A DNA stretch of 40,819 nt from a bacterium (lineage in GTDB: Bacteria > Bacillota > Clostridia > Oscillospirales > Oscillospiraceae): positions 1 to 40,819 of the forward strand of contig SFQY01000047.1 of NCBI GenBank assembly GCA_004562395.1, in the 5' to 3' direction. Shown here piece by piece: positions 1 through 7,597 of the stretch. The notes beneath the pieces are model-generated. The model saw nothing but the letters and a program-made list of their open reading frames with translations, ran no database searches and was not told the origin of the DNA. A program made the translations under genes and the position numbers. Every line of letters begins with the position of its first letter. The stretch's first letter is position 1.

Positions 1-75
1 TGGTAAATACGGGAAAAGACGGAACGTTTTCTCTCCCTCAGTCGCTTCGCGACAGCTCCCTCATCAGAGGGAGCC
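1..75. repeat. Dispersed repeat: 29-bp unit plus hairpin (copy 1)
   Basis: Bases 1-29 recur exactly at 17385-17413. Directly after them, bases 30-75 hold a hairpin-forming CTCTCCC...GGGAGCC module. Its reverse complement, with small changes, lies beside the other copy at about 17315-17362. The element is cut by the window edge, so its left end is unknown. Bases 76-221 show no gene; they contain AAACGATCCTTTCTTATC, a word also found at the ends of the R2-type repeats. Confidence 0.7.
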
Positions 76-221
76 TTGTACGTTCACAGCAACCAACGAC
101 GCATAAACGATCCTTTCTTATCTGCTTTCCCCACATTGGAATCCTCAGATTCATGATATTGTCCGGGGAACCGGGTTGTGGGGATGGCGCCGTTCCCGGG
201 AGAGCCAAATTTCCATTTCCC

Positions 222-250
222 TTGCGCAGCCGGGGAAACCGCGTTATAAT
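222..250 (+). promoter_or_regulatory. Sigma-A-type promoter of the LytTR/GHKL operon
   Basis: The -35 is TTGCGC (222-227) and the -10 is TATAAT (245-250), with a 17-bp spacer. Transcription would start near 257. A GGAAGGTG ribosome binding site follows, just before the ATG at 274. Confidence 0.7.
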
Positions 251-273
251 GTGGGAAAAAGGAAGGTGAAGGT

Positions 274-972
274 ATGGCATACCGGATTGCAATCTGCGAC
301 GACAGCCAAGCGGATACCGAATTTGTCCGGCAGCTGGTAAACGTCTGGGCGGCGCAGCGGCAGGCAGAGGTCCAGACCGCGTGTTTTTCCTCCGGGGAGC
401 AGTTTTTGTTCCGCTACGCCCAGGACAAGGACTGGGATATTCTGCTGCTGGACATTGAAATGGGAACCATGGACGGTGTGACCATGGCGAAGCGGGTGCG
501 CCGGGACAACGAGGCGGTGCAGATCGTCTTCATCACCGGCTACTCCGACTACATCGCGGAGGGCTACGAGGTGGCGGCGCTGCACTACCTGATGAAGCCT
601 GTGAGCCGGGACAAGCTATTCATCGTCCTGGACCGGGCAATCGAAAAGCGGAAGCAGCAGGAGCGGTGCCTGAATCTGGAGGCCTACGGGGAGCTGGTGC
701 GGATCCCCTTCTATGAGATCCGCTACCTGGACGTACGCCAGAATTACGTCACCGTCCACGGCAAGGGGGACTACACCGTCAAGCGCTCCCTGGGAGAGTT
801 TGAAAAGGAGCTGGACCAGCGGTTCTGCCGGGTGGGCCGGGGAATGATCGTGAATCTGACATTCATCCAACGGGTCACAAAAACCGAGGTCCACCTGTCC
901 GACGGCACGGTGCTGCCCCTGCCCCGAGGGGCCTACGAGCCGCTGAACCAGGCGATCATCCAGCACACATAA
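274..972 (+). CDS. LytTR-family response regulator
   Basis: This 232-residue protein is a two-component response regulator of the AgrA/LytR type. The N-terminal receiver domain (about 1-120) has the acidic pair D9/D10, the likely phospho-acceptor D60 (in LLLDIEM), T88 and the conserved K108-P. A LytTR DNA-binding domain (about 130-230) follows, with the typical VGRGMIVNL and VHLSDG segments. The ATG at 274 has a GGAAGGTG site and a near-consensus promoter. Twenty bases after its stop comes a GHKL kinase that should phosphorylate it, and the ABC exporter pair beyond is the likely target (see the box pair at 1848-1876). The family assignment is firm; the signal and regulon are inferred. Confidence 0.93.
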   Translation: MAYRIAICDDSQADTEFVRQLVNVWAAQRQAEVQTACFSSGEQFLFRYAQDKDWDILLLDIEMGTMDGVTMAKRVRRDNEAVQIVFITGYSDYIAEGYEVAALHYLMKPVSRDKLFIVLDRAIEKRKQQERCLNLEAYGELVRIPFYEIRYLDVRQNYVTVHGKGDYTVKRSLGEFEKELDQRFCRVGRGMIVNLTFIQRVTKTEVHLSDGTVLPLPRGAYEPLNQAIIQHT

Positions 973-992
973 ACAGAACAGGAGAAGCAGAC

Positions 993-1655
993 ATGTCTTT
1001 TCTTTCCAAACAGATCGACAAGCGCCTTGCCGCCTACCAGCGGGAGCTGATCGAGACCCACTATCAGGAAGTGGAAAATATGTACCGGCAGGTCCGGGGC
1101 TGGCGGCATGACTACCGCAACCACATCCAGATGATGAAGGTGCTGGCTGCCAATGGGGACCTGGAGGGTCTCAAGGTCTATCTGGACCAGCTGGACACGG
1201 ATCTGAACACCGTGGACACCGTGGTGAAGACCGGCAACGCCATGGCCGATGCCATTCTGAACAGCAAGATCTCCCTGGCCAAGTCCCGGGGCATTCCCGT
1301 CCAGGTAGACGCCCATATCCCCGTGAAGCTGAAAATGTCGGAGCTGGACCTGTGCTGCATTCTGGGGAACCTCTTTGACAACGCCATCGACGCCAGCCTG
1401 GCCCTGCCGGAGGACCAGCGGCTGATCCGGGTATACATGGACATGAAGGGCTCCCAGCTGTACATTTCCTTTACCAATTTCACCGCCTCCAAAAAGCTCC
1501 CCAAGGTGGGCAAGCGGTTCCGGACCACCAAAGGCGAAGGCCACGGCTTCGGCCTGGTGCGCATCGACAGCATCATTGAGCGTCTGGACGGCTACCTGAG
1601 CCGCAACAGCGAGGACGGCGCTTTCACTACGGAAATTCTCATTCCGCAAGTTTAA
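993..1655 (+). CDS. GHKL-domain sensor kinase without membrane region
   Basis: This 220-residue protein has the AgrC/CitA-like kinase core. A dimerisation/phospho-acceptor helix carries RHDYRNH (H39 is the probable phosphorylated histidine), and a GHKL ATPase domain has the N-box NLFDNAIDAS (about 130) and the glycine-rich GHGFGLVRI (about 190). Unlike AgrC it has no N-terminal transmembrane sensor. A helical stretch of about 30 residues leads straight into the H-box, so the protein is probably cytosolic. The ATG at 993 is preceded by AGGAGAAG. It is co-transcribed with the LytTR regulator. It could respond to an intracellular signal or to a membrane partner such as the ABC pair; the sequence does not decide this. 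Confidence 0.9.
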   Translation: MSFLSKQIDKRLAAYQRELIETHYQEVENMYRQVRGWRHDYRNHIQMMKVLAANGDLEGLKVYLDQLDTDLNTVDTVVKTGNAMADAILNSKISLAKSRGIPVQVDAHIPVKLKMSELDLCCILGNLFDNAIDASLALPEDQRLIRVYMDMKGSQLYISFTNFTASKKLPKVGKRFRTTKGEGHGFGLVRIDSIIERLDGYLSRNSEDGAFTTEILIPQV

Positions 1656-1674
1656 CCAGGGATCGATTATGGCA

Positions 1675-1828
1675 GCGCCAACCGTAGGGCGGGGTCATGA
1701 CCCCGCCGAAGCACCAAGTTTGCATATATGCCTGGTTAGATATAAAACCGAACATTTCGCATCCAAATTTACGCAGGTAGTCCATTAAGCTGGTCGGCGA
1801 GGTCATGACCCCGCCCTACGATTGGTGC
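1675..1828. repeat. R1 element, 154 bp, paired palindromic ends
   Basis: Each end carries a 20-bp palindromic core, GGCGGGGTCATGACCCCGCC, at 1688-1707 and, with one mismatch, at 1796-1815. The outer arms GCGCCAACCGTAGG and CCTACGATTGGTGC form imperfect terminal inverted repeats. The interior is AT-rich and has no reading frame. An element of the same 154-bp length and similar interior lies at 28648-28801. The layout is MITE-like (non-autonomous, inverted-repeat bounded). It sits between the kinase and the ABC genes. Confidence 0.85.
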
Positions 1829-1847
1829 AAACGGAAACTATCAGTTT

Positions 1848-1876
1848 ACCGTTCGTCCCCCAATTTTGACGTTTCG
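1848..1876 (+). promoter_or_regulatory. Putative LytTR-type operator (two direct boxes)
   Basis: Box 1, ACCGTTCGT (1848-1856), fits the published LytTR-box consensus [TA][AC][CA]GTTN[AG][TG] at all positions. Box 2, GACGTTTCG (1868-1876), fits at seven of nine. Both are followed by TCCCC, and they start 20 bp apart, close to the usual spacing of about 21 bp. They lie 60-90 bp before the first ABC gene, and the regulator is encoded just upstream. No good -35/-10 pair is visible downstream, as expected of an activator-dependent promoter. Confidence 0.45.
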
Positions 1877-1935
1877 TCCCCGGAATGTGCCGGGGGCGGA
1901 TTTTTGTGATAGAGTATGGTCACGAGGTGATGAAT

Positions 1936-3744
1936 ATGAACGAAGGGAAAAAGCCGAAATACAGCATCGGCCAGAATATGGCATGGATGGTCCGCATCGC
2001 CTGGGAAACCAGGAAGCGGACGATCTTCTTCTGCCTGCTGACCGCTGCGCTGGAAATTGGGTACAATCTGGCCCAGCTGTACATCGCGCCTCAGATCCTG
2101 ACAAAGGTAGAGCAGCAGGCGCCTTTGAGGGAGCTGATTGCCACCATCGGCTTCTTTACCGCTGCGCTGTTTCTGACCACGGGCTTGAAGGATTATGTCA
2201 ACCAAAACGTCCTGTTTCCCCGGATCGAGGTGCGCACCGTGATCATCGGAAAGATCAGCCGAAAGTGCAATACGACCTCCTTCCCCAACACTCTGGCAGC
2301 GGACTTCATCAAGCTCCGGGAAAAGGCCTACAACGCAACGGGCGGCAACCGGGAAGCCGCGGAGCATATCTGGGCCACCCTGACCAGCCTGCTGCAGAAC
2401 GTGGGCGGGTTTCTGGTGTATCTGATGATCCTGTCCCATCTGGACTGGCCCCTGCTGGTGGCGGTCATCGCCACCTGCCTGGTGGGCTTTCTGGTGTCCC
2501 GGTATACCAACAACTGGGTATTTGCCCACCGGGAAGCGGAGGACAAGTATTACGCCCAAAAGCGCTACATCCGGGACAAGGCAGAGTCCGTGACCATCGC
2601 CAAGGACATCCGGATCTTCGGCCTGCAGGACTGGCTGGACGAGCTGATCGACAGCGTGCATAGCGTGTACCTGGATTTCCGGTTTCAGGTGGAGCGGATG
2701 CGGCTGCTGGCGGACGTTACGGAGGCCCTGCTGACCATGGCGAGAAACGGCATCGCCTATGTGTACCTGATCCACATGGCCCTGGAGGAGGGGCTGGGGG
2801 TCCCGGAATTTCTGCTGTACTTCACGGCGGTCTCCACCTTCACCAACTGGGTCACGGGGATCCTGCAGCAGGTTTCCAAGCTCCACAAGGAAAGTCTGGA
2901 CATCTGCTGCGTCCGGGAATTTCTGGAATATCCCGAGCCCTTCCGGTTTGAAGAGGGCAAGGCCGTTCCCAGGGCAGAGGGTTATGAACTGAAGCTGGAA
3001 AACGTGTCCTTCCGCTACCCCGGGGCGGAGGAGGATACCATCCATCAACTGGACCTGACGGTGCGGCCCGGGGAGAAGCTGGCCATCGTGGGCCTGAACG
3101 GCGCGGGCAAGACCACCCTGGTCAAGCTGCTGTGCGGCCTGTTCGATCCCACCGAGGGCCGGGTCCTGCTGAACGGGCAGGATGTCCGGGAGTTCAACCG
3201 ACGGGAATATTACGGCCTGTTCAGCGCGGTATTCCAGGAATTCTCCATTCTGGATGTGACCGTGGCGGAAAACATCGCCCAGACCAACAAGAACATCGAC
3301 TGGGCCAAAATTGACGACTGTGTGGAACAGGCCGGCCTGACGAAAGCCATCGGGGAGCTGCCCAAGGGTCTGAACACCCACGTGGGCCGGGAGGTGTACC
3401 TGGACGGCGTGCTGTTCTCCGGCGGTCAGACCCAGCGGCTGATGCTGGCCAGGGCCCTGTACAAGGACGGCCCCATTCTGGTGCTGGACGAGCCCACCGC
3501 CGCCCTGGACCCCATTGCCGAAAACGACATCTATCAAAAGTACAACGATATGACCAGGGGAAAAACCGCCCTGTTCATTTCCCACCGTCTGGCCTCCACC
3601 CGGTTCTGTGACCGGATCCTCTTCGTGGCGGAGGGGCACATCACCGAGGAAGGGACCCACGAAAGTCTGCTGGCCCGGAACGGCGCATACGCGAAGCTGT
3701 TCGAGGTCCAGAGCCGCTATTACCAGGAAGGGAGGGAATTCTGA
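1936..3744 (+). CDS. ABC exporter half-transporter (permease-ATPase), subunit 1
   Basis: This 602-residue protein is an ABC exporter half. The N-terminal part (about 1-340) is a membrane domain with several hydrophobic helices. The C-terminal nucleotide-binding domain has Walker A GLNGAGKTT (about 385), Q-loop FQEF, signature FSGGQ (the usual L is F), Walker B ILVLDEP (about 515) and H-loop ISHR (about 549). I chose the ATG at 1936 because GAGGTG lies 6 bases upstream; an ATG at 1930 is possible. The stop overlaps the next start by one base (TGATG), so the two halves are probably made in equal amounts and pair. The substrate is unknown; peptide or bacteriocin export or immunity is a guess from the regulator context. 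Confidence 0.92.
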   Translation: MNEGKKPKYSIGQNMAWMVRIAWETRKRTIFFCLLTAALEIGYNLAQLYIAPQILTKVEQQAPLRELIATIGFFTAALFLTTGLKDYVNQNVLFPRIEVRTVIIGKISRKCNTTSFPNTLAADFIKLREKAYNATGGNREAAEHIWATLTSLLQNVGGFLVYLMILSHLDWPLLVAVIATCLVGFLVSRYTNNWVFAHREAEDKYYAQKRYIRDKAESVTIAKDIRIFGLQDWLDELIDSVHSVYLDFRFQVERMRLLADVTEALLTMARNGIAYVYLIHMALEEGLGVPEFLLYFTAVSTFTNWVTGILQQVSKLHKESLDICCVREFLEYPEPFRFEEGKAVPRAEGYELKLENVSFRYPGAEEDTIHQLDLTVRPGEKLAIVGLNGAGKTTLVKLLCGLFDPTEGRVLLNGQDVREFNRREYYGLFSAVFQEFSILDVTVAENIAQTNKNIDWAKIDDCVEQAGLTKAIGELPKGLNTHVGREVYLDGVLFSGGQTQRLMLARALYKDGPILVLDEPTAALDPIAENDIYQKYNDMTRGKTALFISHRLASTRFCDRILFVAEGHITEEGTHESLLARNGAYAKLFEVQSRYYQEGREF

Positions 3745-5636
3745 TGGAAGACGAAAAGGTAAGCCTGCGCCGCGCTTTGCGGCTGCATTTGCGGGCGGCG
3801 AAGGAGCTTCACAGGATCGGACCAAAGCTGTTTCCGTCCACCATACTTTCCGCCATCGTTTCCGGACTGCTGCCCTATGTGACGGTTTTCTTCTCCGCCC
3901 GGATCCTGCAGGAGCTGGCGGTCCTGCGCCGGCCCGGGGTGCTGTGGAAATGGGTGGCTGCCGGGGTGCTGTGCACGGGTCTGGGCGCAATCGCCAAGGC
4001 CTTCCTGTATCAGCGGAGCGAAACCCTGCTTGACGACCTGTATGGGCGGAAGGAGCTGCTGTTCATCCGGAAGATGTTCTCCCTGGACTATGCGGATATG
4101 GACAAGCAGGAAACCCACGACCTCCGGGAGCAGATCCGGGAAAACGAAAACTGGTCCAGCTGGGGCCTGATGCGGGCGCCGGAAGCCTGCGAATGGGGGC
4201 TGAAGGGCATTGTGGGCATTTTCAGCGGCATTGCCCTGACGGTAAGCCTGTTCACCTCTCCCGTTCCGGAAACGGCTGGGAAGCTGACGATATTGAATCA
4301 CCCTGTTTTTATCGCGGTGCTGGCTGGGCTGATCCTGTTCATTACATGGCTGGCCGGCAAATGTAATCTCAAGTCCATCGCCTATTGGAGCAGCGCGGCG
4401 GAAGAAGCCACTCTGGGAAACCGGGTGTTCGGCTTCTTCGGCTTTATCGGAACGAAAAAAGGCCGGGGCCCGGATATCCGGATGTATAACCAGCAGAATC
4501 TGATCTCCGCCTATTGGGATCAAGACAGCTCGTACAGCGTGGACAGCAAAATGGGCAGGCTGGCCCGCGGGCCTTTGGGAATTTATTCCGGGCTTGGCGT
4601 CAGCGTCACGACTGTGCTCACAGGCTTTATGTATGTGTTCACCTGCTTGAAAGCCTGGGGCGGCGCCTTTGATGTGGGCAGCGTCACCCAGTATGTGGGT
4701 GCGGCCACGGCTTTGTGCGGCAGCATCTTTGAGCTGACGGCCCTGACCGGCATTCTGAAAACCAACACCCCCTATCTGGAGAAGACCTTCCAATTCCTGG
4801 ACATTCCCAATGCCATGTACCAGGGCAGCCTGACCACGGAGAAGCGCTCCGACCGGCAGTATGAGGTGGAATTCAAAAACGTTTCTTTCAAATACCCCGG
4901 TACAGAAAAATGGGCGCTGAAAAACGTGTCCATGAAATTTCAGGTGGGCAAGCGGCTGGCCATCGTGGGGGAAAACGGCTCCGGCAAGACCACCTTTATT
5001 AAGCTCCTGTGCCGGCTCTACGATCCCCAGGAGGGGCAGATCCTGCTAAACGGCATCGACATCCGCAAGTACAACTACCGGGACTATATGGGCATCTTCT
5101 CCGTGGTGTTCCAGGACTTTCAGCTTCTGTCCCAGCCCCTGGGGGCCAACGTGGCGGGCAGCAATACCTATGACCGGGAGCGGGTGACCAAGGCCCTGGT
5201 GGACGCGGGCTTCGGGGACCGGCTGGCCACTCTGCCGGAGGGGCTGGACACCCAGCTGTACAAGGACTTCACCGAGAACGGGGTGGAGATCTCCGGCGGC
5301 GAGGCACAGAAGATCGCCATCGCCCGGGCGCTTTACAAGGACGCCCCCTTCATCATCCTGGACGAGCCCACTGCCGCCCTGGACCCCATGGCAGAGGCGG
5401 AGATCTACTCGAAGTTCAACGACATCTCCGGAGACAAGACCGCCATCTACATCAGCCACCGCCTGTCCTCCTGCAAATTCTGCGACGAGATCGCGGTGTT
5501 CCACAACGGCCGGATCATCCAACAGGGCACCCATGAAGCGCTGCTGGCCGACGAAGGGGGCAAATATTCCGAACTTTGGCACGCCCAGGCCCAGTACTAT
5601 ACCCACGACCACACCACTCCCCGGGATACCCCCTGA
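3744..5636 (+). CDS. ABC exporter half-transporter (permease-ATPase), subunit 2
   Basis: This 630-residue partner of the preceding gene starts inside its stop codon. The membrane domain covers about 1-360. The ATPase domain has Walker A GENGSGKTT (about 409), Q-loop FQDF, signature ISGGE (about 517), Walker B FIILDEP (about 537) and H-loop ISHR. Both halves keep the Walker B glutamate, so neither ATP site is plainly dead, although both signatures differ from canonical LSGGQ. I infer a heterodimeric exporter. No dedicated substrate gene, peptidase domain or modification enzyme is visible nearby, so the cargo cannot be named. Confidence 0.92.
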   Translation: MEDEKVSLRRALRLHLRAAKELHRIGPKLFPSTILSAIVSGLLPYVTVFFSARILQELAVLRRPGVLWKWVAAGVLCTGLGAIAKAFLYQRSETLLDDLYGRKELLFIRKMFSLDYADMDKQETHDLREQIRENENWSSWGLMRAPEACEWGLKGIVGIFSGIALTVSLFTSPVPETAGKLTILNHPVFIAVLAGLILFITWLAGKCNLKSIAYWSSAAEEATLGNRVFGFFGFIGTKKGRGPDIRMYNQQNLISAYWDQDSSYSVDSKMGRLARGPLGIYSGLGVSVTTVLTGFMYVFTCLKAWGGAFDVGSVTQYVGAATALCGSIFELTALTGILKTNTPYLEKTFQFLDIPNAMYQGSLTTEKRSDRQYEVEFKNVSFKYPGTEKWALKNVSMKFQVGKRLAIVGENGSGKTTFIKLLCRLYDPQEGQILLNGIDIRKYNYRDYMGIFSVVFQDFQLLSQPLGANVAGSNTYDRERVTKALVDAGFGDRLATLPEGLDTQLYKDFTENGVEISGGEAQKIAIARALYKDAPFIILDEPTAALDPMAEAEIYSKFNDISGDKTAIYISHRLSSCKFCDEIAVFHNGRIIQQGTHEALLADEGGKYSELWHAQAQYYTHDHTTPRDTP

Positions 5637-6078
5637 CCAGGTTTCCGGATCACGGGATAAAACCCGGACTATATCCTGCGGCTTGGCATCCAGGCACCCC
5701 AGACCTTCCTCCGGGGGGCAATGTCATCAACTTCAGGATTCCCGCCAAACGAAAAACCAAAATGATCGTTCCGCACAATAACAGACGCCCTCCGCGTAGT
5801 AGCGCGTTAATGCCAAAGCTTTATGTTTTCGTAGGGCGGGGTCATGACCCCGCCGACCAGGTGGCGATGATTGAGTGGCTGTTTGAATGGTACAGGGTAC
5901 CCTCCGACTGTAAGAGCTGATTCGCCCTCCTGCGCAGTTCCATCCCCAAAACAGGATTGCTACCGGCGAATTCATACAAGCAGCGGATGGCATTGCCACG
6001 GAGACGGTTTTTCGGGTGCAGGCGCAAACGATCCTTGGCCGGATTCCTTCTCATTCTGAGGGCACCTCTCTTTTTCCG
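5637..6078. other. Gene-free stretch after the ABC operon
   Basis: I see no credible gene. There is no clear terminator for the ABC operon, only a weak CCGG...CCCGG pairing near 5645-5670. The only recognisable item is the half R1 repeat at 5831-5854. Confidence 0.5.
5831..5854. repeat. Solo R1 end
   Basis: GTAG followed by an exact copy of the 20-bp palindromic R1 core (5835-5854). No partner end is found within the usual 130-155 bp, so this is a decayed or half element. Confidence 0.8.
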
Positions 6079-6112
6079 AAAAAATAAAAACGCCGCCGAA
6101 AAATCGGCGGCG
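6079..6112 (-). terminator. Rho-independent terminator of rpmB
   Basis: On the minus strand CGCCGCCGA and TCGGCGGCG form a perfect 9-bp stem with a TTTT loop (6091-6112), followed by TTTTTATTTT (6090-6081). It lies 20 bases after the rpmB stop. Confidence 0.92.
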
Positions 6113-6131
6113 TGTTTATATGCCTGGGAAA

Positions 6132-6320
6132 TCAGATTGCGCGCTCGACCTTATTGGAGCGGAGGCATCTGGTACAAGCGTACACATGGCAGGGAGTTCC
6201 GTTAACGACAGCCTTAACGCGCTTGACGTTGGGCTTCCATGCACGATTGGAACGTCTGTGGGAGTGAGAGACCTTGATACCGAAAGTTACGCCCTTACCA
6301 CAAAAATCACACTTAGCCAT
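6132..6320 (-). CDS. rpmB: 50S ribosomal protein L28
   Basis: This 62-residue protein is L28, a large-subunit ribosomal protein. It begins MAKCDFCGKGVTFG and has the conserved SHSHRRSNRAWKPN segment. C4/C7 and C49/C52 form two CXXC knuckles, so this is the zinc-binding form. The frame stays open 12 codons upstream, but the ATG at 6320 has GGAGGTG at the right distance and matches known L28 starts. It is a single-gene unit with its own terminator, divergent from hprK. The zinc form is often paired in genomes with a zinc-free paralogue; none is in this window. Confidence 0.96.
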   Translation of the reverse strand: MAKCDFCGKGVTFGIKVSHSHRRSNRAWKPNVKRVKAVVNGTPCHVYACTRCLRSNKVERAI

Positions 6321-6448
6321 TTCATTGCACCTCCCATCCGGATGTTTCCTCAACAAACTACGCCTACCAAAGGCGCTTGATTATGATATCAAACTTTTCC
6401 CAAAAAAGCAAGCATTTTTTTCAAATTTTTTTGAATTCAGAAAATCTA

Positions 6449-6477
6449 TTGATATTCCGGCCTCCAATGGATATAAT
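6449..6477 (+). promoter_or_regulatory. Promoter of hprK
   Basis: TTGATA (6449-6454), a 17-bp spacer and TATAAT (6472-6477). Transcription would begin near 6484. This argues against the ATG at 6488: its AGGAGG (6478-6483) would lie upstream of the transcript start. Confidence 0.8.
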
Positions 6478-6538
6478 AGGAGGAAATATGCCGGACAGAG
6501 GCTTCTCATATCCGGAATCTCAAAGTTGGGGTGACGCA

Positions 6539-7480
6539 ATGATCGATACATACTCTGTATCTCTTCAGCAGCTTGTGAAGGAATTTCATCTGGAGGTAGC
6601 CTACGCCTCCACGGATTTCGCCTCCATCCGCATCACGGTGGAGGATGTGGCCCGGCCCGGCCTGCAGCTGGCGGGGTATTTTGACCACTATGAGCCCATG
6701 CGTCTGCAGGTCATGGGCAATGTGGAAATGAGCTATGTCTCCAAATTTACCCCCGCCGACCGTTCGGCCATCTTTGACCGGCTGTTTGCCTATAAATTCC
6801 CCGCCCTGCTGATCGCCCGGGACCTGCCGCCCCATGTGGAAATGCTGGAAATGGCGAAAAAGCACAACATCACCATTCTGCGAACCAAGGAGGCCACCAG
6901 CTCCATCGTCTCCTCAATCATCACCTACCTCAAGGACGCTCTGGCTCCCCGGATCACCCGCCACGGGGTGTTCGTGGAGGTCTACGGCGAGGGCATCCTG
7001 CTCATCGGCGACAGCGGCATCGGCAAAAGCGAGGCAGCCGTGGAGCTGCTGAAGCGGGGCCACCGGCTCATTGCCGACGACGCCGTGGAGATCCGCCGGG
7101 TTTCCACCAGCTCCCTGGTGGGCACCGCGCCGGAGCTGATCCGCAACTACATTGAGCTGCGGGGCATCGGCATCATCAACGTGGCCAAGCTCTACGGCAT
7201 GGGCGCCGTGAAGCTGGAAAACGACATCAACCTGGTGGTGAACATCGTCCCCTGGAACACCCAGGAGGCCTACGACCGGCTGGGTCTGGAGGACCAGTTC
7301 ACGGATATCCTGGGGGTCAAGATTCCCATGTACACCATCCCCATCACCCCGGGCCGAAACCTGGCCGTGATCCTGGAGGTGGCGGCCATGAACAACCGTC
7401 AGAAAAAGATGGGCTACAACGCCGCCCTGGAATTCACCGAGCAGATCAACCGGCACTTCGACGAAAACCTGAAAAGATAG
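6539..7480 (+). CDS. hprK: HPr kinase/phosphorylase
   Basis: This 313-residue enzyme phosphorylates HPr on Ser46 and also removes the phosphate, which controls carbon catabolite repression with CcpA. The N-terminal domain (about 1-130) is followed by the catalytic domain with Walker A GDSGIGKS (157-164) and the family signature ELRGIGIINV (about 207-216). RHG near 142 matches the conserved histidine region. I chose the ATG at 6539 because MIDTYSVSLQQLVKEF aligns with known starts and the promoter places the upstream ATG at the very 5' end of the RNA. The two genes downstream have no obvious promoters and may be co-transcribed. Confidence 0.96.
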   Translation: MIDTYSVSLQQLVKEFHLEVAYASTDFASIRITVEDVARPGLQLAGYFDHYEPMRLQVMGNVEMSYVSKFTPADRSAIFDRLFAYKFPALLIARDLPPHVEMLEMAKKHNITILRTKEATSSIVSSIITYLKDALAPRITRHGVFVEVYGEGILLIGDSGIGKSEAAVELLKRGHRLIADDAVEIRRVSTSSLVGTAPELIRNYIELRGIGIINVAKLYGMGAVKLENDINLVVNIVPWNTQEAYDRLGLEDQFTDILGVKIPMYTIPITPGRNLAVILEVAAMNNRQKKMGYNAALEFTEQINRHFDENLKR

Positions 7481-7497
7481 TATCGAAACGTTGGCAA

Positions 7498-7519
7498 GGG
7501 CCGATGTGGGCATCGGCCC
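7498..7519. repeat. Small hairpin repeat (GATGTGGGCATC type)
   Basis: GGGCCGATG-TGGG-CATCGGCCC forms a perfect 9-bp hairpin 17 bases after hprK. There is no U-run, so it is not a classic terminator. A decayed relative with the same ATGTGGGCATCGGCCCCT core sits between atpG and atpD (23126-23155), so this is a dispersed hairpin repeat. Confidence 0.6.
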
Positions 7520-7597
7520 CTACGAGGGTGCCTTATGCCGGTGGCATTGCCCTTCAAAATCCCTGTTCGACTCTACACGGATACAAGCGGTGAAATT

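Noticed and set aside
1846..3990. A 714-codon open frame antisense to the ABC genes
   Set aside because: It mirrors a real gene in the opposite strand. GC-rich third positions keep such frames open. Its protein is rich in Gln, His, Gly and Pro with no known motif and has no ribosome site.
6377..6538. Upstream starts for hprK at 6377 or 6488
   Set aside because: The promoter -10 ends at 6477, so 6377 is not transcribed from it, and 6488 would be within about 4 bases of the RNA start. Family alignment supports 6539.
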